From positions 22,878,001 through 22,942,000 of the forward strand of contig CM060733.1 in the NCBI GenBank assembly GCA_030704615.1: a stretch of DNA of 64,000 nt. The letters are read 5' to 3'. This stretch comes from Takakia lepidozioides. Its lineage: Eukaryota; Streptophyta; Takakiopsida; Takakiales; Takakiaceae. The notes beneath the pieces are model-generated. The model was not told the origin of the DNA. It worked only from the letters and a program-made list of their open reading frames with translations, and did not search any database. Of this stretch, positions 57,213 through 64,000 are shown piece after piece. The first letter of the stretch is position 1; every line of letters begins with the position of its first letter. A program made the position numbers and the translations under genes.

Positions 57213-59046
57213 TATTTGCACATTATTCACTGACAGATTGGAATGGCATCGTGCAGAAAACTGTGAAGTCCAAGCAGACAGGAACAGAGGCAAAAGGTTC
57301 TGGAGATGGGGACGAGTCTGGCAAGAGCTCTGAGAATAGCGATGAAGCACATGAACCTAAAGTGCACTACCTTGACAAGGTGAAAGAACTCATGTCATTC
57401 CAGAAGGTAAACTCTCAGGAGGTTATTAGGGACATGCTCGTCTCTGGAGGGCGTCAGGACATCCCACTATGCCGGATGATATCTATGTCTATTGTGCGTC
57501 CCCCTCTTTCCCATGACATAACAAAATTGGAAACTGATGCACAAGTTTTTTATGTGTCACTGACAGATACAAATGGGAAAAGCACATTAGTGTCTCCTGA
57601 GATCAGAGATACCTGGGATGAGTGCTGGAAGGATGTTAATGAGGAGTTCGAGCTGGGCCTCAAGATGGGAAGAAACACCGAGCAATTCTGCAACCACATA
57701 TCTACGTCTGGGACGGCAACCACCGATTGCTGGCATGGATGGGATACATTCAGAAACATCATGCGAAAGAGAAAGACAAGCATGTTGCTGTAGAGGCAAT
57801 GGTTTTGGATCCTGGAAAAGACATCGCTAGGCTTCTTACAGCTATGCACGACGTAAACAAGTAAGTCATCCTAGAGACTCCATTGCCTCTCCAATGTCTT
57901 GTTAATCCCACCGAAAAATGATGTTTACCAATGCATTGTTTCCAATCTTATTATAGATCGACAGAGAAATCGCATGTGACAACAAGCTTGGTCCACACAC
58001 TGTTCCGAATTCAGAGGATTGGTCTGATGAAGCTAGATGATTTTTGCACAGTACTCCACCCCGATATAATCAAGAAGTGCGTAATAGGAAGAGTTGCAGG
58101 CACTTGGTATTTTTTGACTTCGAGAGACGTTTTTGGAGTACATATATGCGGTAAGGCCGAGCCTGTACTCACTTGTCTTTCTGAATACATGTTTGTATTT
58201 CGTTTTGTACTCATCCTTATTTTGATCAATGCAGCAAGAGCTGGCAGAGGCAGCTGAGAAGGGGAAATCCGAATAGTACCGCACTACAACAGAGGAACGT
58301 AGGACATCAAAGGGTGTGGAAGCAGCAATAAAGAGGGAGTATGAAATCTGCAGAACCAAACTGATGTCCGCCTTCGGAAAGCAGCTTAGAATAGTAAATC
58401 CTAGCCTTGGTGCTGAGTTCCTTCTGCAGATCAAATCTCACTATGACAAGCATGTGCACCCAGAGATGCAGCAGGAGAAATTGCACCGGCGGGCCATCTC
58501 CATGGTTGACCCCCAAACCAAAATAAGGTGGCTGGAGATTTGGAACTCAGATCACACAGTGAAGGACTTGAATCAGTTCCCAAAGAGCACTATACAACTT
58601 GGCACAAAGGTGGAAGGAATCAATGACATTGTGTTTGACAACTGGCTTCACAAGGCTACATTTTGGAGTCAGGTATGTATTCAAAGAAATTCCATTTTTG
58701 TTGACTTCATGAATGTGATGAGTACCTTATTTGCAAAACTGACAAATGTACCATTTGCAGCTGGAGAAGCGCGCCACCATTGTGCTCGAGCAGACTTTGA
58801 AGGACTTGAACATTTCAATTGTTTCCCCGCCTCAAATGATATTGGAGGCATACATAAGGAAGTGGAGAGGTCTCACCTGGAGATACTGTTTTTTCGGAGA
58901 GTTCTCCAAGGACGGTAACATTTTGCGGTCCAACGACTTTGACAGTCAGGTTGGGGGAGAGTAGGCCATGATGCGAGTTGTCTACAGGTGCAATGTCCTA
59001 CTGAGAAATTTTTAGACTTTGTTAGCATTGTAATCACAGATCCAAA

Positions 59047-59295
59047 ATGAATGTCGGTGCTGACATTCACTTCTATGTCTGTGTCCTTCCAAACCTAGAG
59101 ATTGCATTCACCTGGATTAGCAACTTAGTGTGTGCTTGCAGTGTCCTTGAATGGAATTTTGTGAATGGCGTTGACGACATTCACATCCAGAGCTGTTGTG
59201 AGCTCCAGAGATTTTTTGTACATTTTGTATGTTCCATTGACATTTTGGTGAGTGTTCCTCACTCGAGGTTTTTGAATGTCGTTGCCGATATTCAC
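59047..59295. repeat. Three palindromes of the same family downstream of the DGNHR gene
   Basis: Copies start at 59047 (ATGAATGTCGGT facing GCTGACATTCAC), 59161 (GTGAATGGCGTT facing GACGACATTCAC) and 59272 (TTGAATGTCGTT facing GCCGATATTCAC), spaced about 111-114 bp in unrelated sequence, just after the last exon. Confidence 0.9.
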
Positions 59296-59639
59296 TTTCC
59301 TTGCAATGTTGTTGCCTCTTGTGACGAGTCTGTTTTCGACAGCCCCCTTTCCAATTTTCTGCTTCATGTGTATGCCAAAGCAATGGCACTTCATGCGGCC
59401 GAGTCTCTATCCCCTGACTTTTTATTGCCCGGCCGTAGGTGTAGCCAGCGTAGATCCGGAGTTCTTCAATACTTAGACTTAGATGCACAGGACACGGGGA
59501 TACATTGTACTGACTCTGAGTCAGACTGAACTTTGTTCTTTTAATGTTTTGTTTCATCCTCTTCGGAAAACATTGAATCCCCTTACTCCACTGTAGTTGT
59601 TCCGGCAGAAAAAAAAAAAAATCAAAGAATCCACTTTCA

Positions 59640-60025
59640 TTAAAATGGCAATATGTATGAATCCATCCCACAAACCCCACTCACTCTTGTCATATCCATT
59701 GTGCATTCATCTACTGTGCATTCATCCGTGCTCCATTCGTGAATGTTTTCCTTTATTAAACATCAAGTATACATTCATCCACTGTACTCTGTAATCCACC
59801 CCACAAACCTACCACACTCATGTCATATACATTGTGCATTCATCTACAGAGTATTCATGCATCCTCCAGTCATGAATGTTTTCCATTATTCAACATCCAT
59901 TATACATTCATCCATTTTACTATTACCCATCCCACATTCATCCATCTACTTTCATTTTTCGCACTCATCCATCTGTTTATCATCCACTCTACATTCATCC
60001 ATCCTTCATTCATCTGTTGCTTTCA
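59640..60025. repeat. CATTCATCCA-rich low-complexity repeat
   Basis: Imperfect units around CATTCATCCAT, CACCCCACAAACC and TGTGCATTCATCTAC fill the stretch. Open frames across it are repeat translations. Confidence 0.85.
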
Positions 60026-60199
60026 GGTGGGATTGACCACGTCCTTTTATTATGTCATCCAGCTTGTTTCCGCGGTGAAGGGTGCTCTTCCACGGGAATA
60101 CACTCCACTTCTTCCTTGGCGCGTGGTGACGGGGCCTTCAAGCGCGATGACGTGGAATGAGCCCTGTGATGTGGCGTTGGCGCAAGGTGACATGGCGTG

Positions 60200-60306
60200 A
60201 GCGCAGTTGCGCTCACGCGACCAAGCTCATGCCGAGGCATCCCTGCTAAGAGTATCATCTAAGAGTTAATCCTACTTGACCATGTTGTGGATCTCCATCT
60301 TCAACA
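60200..60306 (-). repeat. Start of a copia 3' LTR, minus strand
   Basis: On the minus strand the tract CGAGGGGAGG is followed by TGTTGAAGATGGAGATCC (from 60306) and CATGGTCAAGTAGGATTAAC, nearly the same as the LTR start at 52177. After ACTCTTAG it departs from that LTR into GC-rich sequence with GCGCTCACGCC/GGCGTGAGCGC inverted repeats (60120-60235). Confidence 0.75.
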
Positions 60307-63300
60307 CCTCCCCTCGAACTTTAGAAGCTTAACAGCCCGCTACAACTTCAAAGTGAGTATAAAGTCAACGATGGTGTTCTCCAAAATAAATCTGCTCAGC
60401 GTTCAGAGAGTGGAGTATTTAGCCATCGGAGAAACATTATGCTGCGATTTGTGGACAAGTTTCCTCCTTTCAGACCCAAACAGCCACCAAGAAACAGACT
60501 CCCTCAGAAATCAATAGTTCGCACCAAGCTAAGTTCATCTCGAAGCTTTTCGAAGAGGGTCCGATCCAATGGCTTAGTAAGAATGTCCGCCAGTTGATCT
60601 CTGGATGGAACCTGATTGATTTTCAACTCTCCTCCTGTGACTTTTTCCCTAATAAAATGGTGACGGATTTCTATGTGCTTCGTTTTGTCGTGAAAGACTG
60701 GATTTTCTGACAGCTTGATTGCACTTTGATTGTCACACATCATCTGCGTGGGTTCTTTCTCATCGAGGAATTGTAGTTGTGAAAGAAGCCTTCTGAACCA
60801 CACCACCTCCTTAGCACCACTAGTCATAGCCATGTACTCAGCTTCTGTCGAAGACAGAGCCGTGCATGGTTGTTTCCTACTTCTCCAAGAGATGGGACTT
60901 GAACCTAGTATGAACAGATATCATGTGGTGGACTTCCGATCGTTGAGGTTGCCGGCCCAGTCTGCATCTGAGTATCCAGTGAGGATGCTTGCCTCCCCTC
61001 GCTGGTAACAAATCCCCAAATCCACAGTACCTTTGATATATCTAAATAGATGTTTGATGGCGTCCATGTGTGGGGTTTGAGGCTGGTTGGAGAATCTGCT
61101 CACCATGTTCACGGCGAAAGAGATGTCCGGCCGTGTTTGAGTAAGAAAGTTTAACTTCCCAACCATTCGTTGATAGAGTTGGGTGTCCACCGGTGGTGCT
61201 CCCATGTCGATATTGAGTTTGAGCCCTGGGAGCATGGGCGTGACTGCTGCGTTGCATTGCCCATATCCAAATTCTTCCAGCATTTGGGCCGCGTAGCCCC
61301 TTTGAGTCACAATGATCCCTTCAGGTTGAGAGAAATACTCAAGCCCAAGAGAGTGCTTGATCAGACCCATGTCTGTCATCTCAAAGCGTTTCTTGATCTC
61401 TGATCTTATCCATTGCAGCTTGTTGTCATGGTTACCAGTAAGATAAACATCATCTACATACAGCATGAGTAGGACAATTTTGTCTCCTTTTCTGAAGTAA
61501 TATAAGTTTCCATCCGAGTTCGTGCGCTTCAATCCTTGTTCTTGAAGGTAATTGTCTATTTTGGTGTACCAAGCACGCGGTGCATGACAAAGACCATACA
61601 AGGCCTTACGCAACTTGCAAACCTTGCTCTCTTTCCCCTTAGCCTCGAAGCCTTCAGGTTGCTGGATAAACACTTCCTCTGTCAATTCACCGTTTAAGAA
61701 AGCAATTTTGACATCTAAGTGAAATATAGGCCAACCATTCTGACCTGCTAGTGCTGTAACAGCTCGCAAGGTGTTGTATTTGGCCACCGTAGGTCTCGTC
61801 AAAATCCTCCTCTGCTCGTTGTTGGAAACCACGAGCCACCAAACGCGCCTTCAATTTGGCAGTGGTTCCATCAGCATGTGTTTTGACTTTATAGATCCAT
61901 TTGGTGATAATGGGTTGTCTACTGGGGGGCAGATCTTCAAGAGTCCATGTCTCGTTCTTGTGAATTGAGGCCATTTCCTCTTCCATGGCGTCGACCCATC
62001 CTGGGTGTCGAGATGCTTTGGCATAGGTGGTGGGTTCTAGGACAGCTTCAGACAAACCCACCACGAAATCATGGAATCGTCTTGGAGGGTGAATGGCTCG
62101 GCCAGTGCGTGTATATACACCTTCTTGTATTGGTGGAACTGCCTCTAGTTGCCCATGCATACATGAAGAGTATCTGAGTTTGGGTCATGCAATCCTTCGA
62201 ACAAGTTGTCATCAGTACCTTCAGGTGGTTCTTGGACTGGTGAAGGCTCCAAAAAATCAGGAGACTCTTGTTGTGGGAGCTCCCGCCGTGGTCCGTCCGG
62301 CTGGCTATCGGCTGGCCACGAGAAATGAATGTTGTGATCTTCAAGTGGTTGTCTATTAGCAGCAGCTAGGACATAGTGCATGTGATCCTCATCAAAAACA
62401 ACATCCTTAGAGATCATTATCTTGCTCATCCATGGACAAAAGCATCTATAGCCCTTGGTGCTAGTGTCATAACCCAAAAGTACACACCTCATGGATTTTG
62501 GTGACCATTTGGTCCGGTGAGAGTTGATGTGGACAAAGCATACACAGCCGAACACTCGCAAGTGTTTGACATCAGGCGGGGCTCCAAATAATTTTTGGTG
62601 TGGTGTGATGCCATTGTTCGCCCTGGTAGGAGACATATTGACAAGATAATTTGCCGTGCTGACAGTCTCTGCCCAAAGACGTGCTGGAAGATGGGCCCCG
62701 AAGGCCAAGCTCCTAGCTCGCTCTATCAGAGTTCGGTTCTTCCTCTCTGCGATCCCATTTTGATGCGGGGTGTTAGATTGGGTGAACTGTCGTGTTATGC
62801 CATGATCTGCACAAAAATTTGAGAATGCAGTCGAGCAATATTCCCCACCTTTGTCTGATCGGAACACTTTGATAGTACGTCCAAACTGTTTCTCAACTCT
62901 GGACTTAAATTGCTTGAACAAGATGAAGGTGTCACTTTTTTTCCGAAGGAAGAAGACCCAACAGTACCGACTATAGTCGTCTCTAAATGTAAGAACATAC
63001 AAAGCTCCAGAGAGAGAGGGTGTGGACAGTGGTCCACAGAGATCAGTGTGGATCATATCAAGAGGCGATGAACTCCTGTGAAGACTCTTCTTTGGAGCTT
63101 TCTCCCGACTTTGCTTTCCAAGCTCGCACAAGCATGACAGGCATCGTGGCTCATGGATAGATTTTGAGGAAGATTGACGGCAAGACCTTTCTGTGATAAG
63201 AAATTCAAACTCCTGTGATTCAAGTGGCCCATCCGGTGATGCCAGATCCGTGTGAGGTCTGTGCTACTTTCCACTGTGCCTACGAATAATTCATTCAACA

Positions 63301-63420
63301 CCGATAGTTTGTAAAGGCCATTCGATAGATCACGAATTCCTTTACCGAGTACCTCAAGGCCAGCATTCAGCAAGAAAACATTCTTGTCTTTTATAAGCAC
63401 ATGCATCATTGCACTGTTCG
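60307..63420 (-). mobile_element. Ty1/copia-like retrotransposon, 3' half (pre-integrase to RNase H)
   Basis: Continuous copia pol from the GAG-pre-integrase domain to RNase H, followed by polypurine tract and LTR start at 60306. Gag, protease and 5' LTR are absent; the break at about 63420 is complementary to the end of the 5' half at 53650. Confidence 0.85.
60504..63409 (-). pseudogene. Copia polyprotein: integrase, reverse transcriptase, RNase H, with frameshifts
   Basis: In order on the minus strand: pre-integrase IWHHRMGHLNHRSLNFLSQK (about 63240); integrase with D in MIHTDLCGPLSTPSLSG, D in VFRSDKGGEYCST and E in HQNGIAERKNRTLIERA; C-terminal LRVFGCVCFVHI; RT start WVDAMEEEMASIHKNETW and KARLVARGFQQ (to about 61800); a frameshift; FHLDVKIAFLNGELTEEVFI, the polymerase box LLMLYVDDVYLTG, and RRPDISFAVN-like TRPDISFAVNMVSRF; SDADWAGNLNDRKSTT; a frameshift; RNase H end with MCDNQSAIKLSENPVFHDKT, HIEIRHHFIREKV and DQLADILTKPLD. 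At least three frame breaks, so inactive. Confidence 0.9.
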
Positions 63421-63719
63421 AACTCTACATGTCTTCCTGTCGCTATGCACTGCAATCATCTTTTGAAGATGATCCTAACTCTCATTGTTATTTGGGGAGG
63501 GACTCTGGTCTTCTCGTGGCAGCCTCTATGGCGCACACTTTGTGAGGATATTTTCTCGTCCTCGTAATTGTAAAAGTGAAAGAAACATTTGTAATTGCAC
63601 AATGTTGGATGCTACAATTGTAGGCCTCATGGTAGTCTTGATTGTATTCAGCCAAGGATTCCCTGCATTAATCCCACGGTCATAGGACCATCCTCGATTA
63701 TAGGCAACGCATGTTAGTG

Positions 63720-63935
63720 CTGACGTGGCTGATGACGGCGCAGTGCCACGTCATCATGTGCCGCCACATCATCCTGCTGACATGACGCTCACGCCACGTC
63801 AGCGTGGGTGCAGGCTCACGCCACGTCAGCTGGCGTGAGCGTACGCTCGCGCGCTCACGCCATTGCGTCGTTGTACTCTTTGATGCTACTACTAGGTTTA
63901 ATATTTAGCACGTAAGTTAGCAGTTACTGTTGGAA
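63720..63935 (+). repeat. Copia LTR-like segment, plus orientation
   Basis: A GC-rich part with several GCTCACGCCACGTCAGC and GGCGTGAGCG repeats (63720-63870) is followed by CTACTACTAGGTTTAATATT and CACGTAAGTTAGCAGTTAC, which also occurs in the LTR at 52234-52275. The orientation is plus, opposite to the adjacent pol half. It may be the missing remainder of the LTR that starts at 60306. Confidence 0.6.
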
Positions 63936-64000
63936 TTCGACAGAGAATAGAGATAAAAGATGAACTAATTACTGAGAACTCTCCACCCAACCATAGGACC

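Larger units (their letters stand above)
55589..58964 (+). pseudogene. DGNHR-motif (ParB/sulfiredoxin-like fold) protein gene, five exons, interrupted
   Basis: Exons with GT/AG borders and matching phases: 55589-55894, 57257-57860, 57957-58164, 58235-58672, 58761-58964. The N-terminal part is acidic and Lys-rich (KRKAAEGDPNSKPKKAP, SGDGDESGKSSENSDEAHEP). The central part reads YLDKVKELMSFQKVNSQEV, SPEIRDTWDECWKDVNEEFE, then, after a one-base frameshift near 57650, AGPQDGKKHRAILQPHIYVW and DGNHRLLAWMGYIQKHHAK. The DGNHR box resembles the conserved ParB-N/ParB-like nuclease motif (DGxHR). Next come STEKSHVTTSLVHTLFRI, FGKQLRIVNPSLGAEFLLQI, WLHKATFWSQ and EAYIRKWRGLTWRYCFFGEF. In-frame TAGs at 55691-55693 and 58274-58276 fit former CAG. 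Function unknown. The introns and flank hold the palindrome family. Only the DGNHR comparison supports the fold. Confidence 0.5.

Noticed and set aside
31455-58276. Reassignment of TAG to glutamine (as in some green algae) to explain the in-frame TAGs
   Set aside because: The well-kept OTU, PIGY and SMP/C2 exons have no internal TAG at Gln positions, and many damaged frames also carry frameshifts; decay is simpler.
59597-60200. Frames rich in His, Ile, Pro, Ser in the CATTCATCC repeat
   Set aside because: Repeat translations.

Overview
The window looks like nuclear DNA of a land plant with a large, repeat-rich genome. It holds a plant-type tRNA-Ala(AGC), an OTU deubiquitinase and a C2/SMP lipid-transfer protein of plant type, GPI-synthesis subunit PIG-Y, a plant receptor-kinase tail, a DYW-type PPR relic, and Ty3/gypsy, Ty1/copia, LINE, SINE, Tigger-like and Mutator-like elements. 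Long introns and DYW-type PPR sequence would suit a seed-free lineage (fern, lycophyte or moss), but this is not proven. A run of exactly 500 N (49425-49924) marks a scaffold gap. All splice sites were placed by eye from GT/AG, reading phase and family resemblance.

Left third (1-28 kb): host genes. An OTU cysteine protease lies on + (2870-7882, nine exons, catalytic Asp, Cys and His all visible). An AT-rich intergenic stretch with a decayed Tigger/pogo transposase (about 12.8-13.5 kb) is followed by tRNA-Ala (14415-14487, minus). Then come a receptor-like kinase C-terminal piece (minus), intact two-exon PIGY (17435-18147, plus), and an NTMC2T6-like SMP+C2 protein (minus, nine exons in one continuous frame, 20290-25394). 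LINE 3' ends and tRNA-derived SINEs that share a 3' tail with the LINE sit in introns and flanks.

Middle (28-50 kb): nested mobile DNA. From left to right there is a 621-bp Mutator-like MITE with a 10-bp target duplication; a gag/protease remnant (plus); a Ty3/gypsy fragment (minus, copy 1); a decayed, internally amplified DYW-class PPR gene; a 1135-bp TIR element carrying an F-box gene start, inserted in that PPR gene; and a second gypsy copy (minus) running into the gap. Both gypsy copies carry a long extra ORF downstream of integrase, in the env position (helical domain, NLS-like patch, long coiled coil, basic tail). I do not recognise this ORF.

Right third (50-64 kb): a LINE end, a two-exon orphan gene (minus), the gag-protease half of a copia element (plus), a SWIM zinc-finger relic (minus), a multi-exon gene whose product has a ParB/sulfiredoxin-like DGNHR motif (plus), and the integrase-RT-RNase H half of a copia element (minus). 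The DGNHR gene's introns and 3' flank hold an unusual family of 24-bp palindromes, seven of them in an 85-bp tandem array. Many reading frames are broken by TAG where the sister copy or frame continuity implies Gln, which suggests C-to-T decay of CAG.
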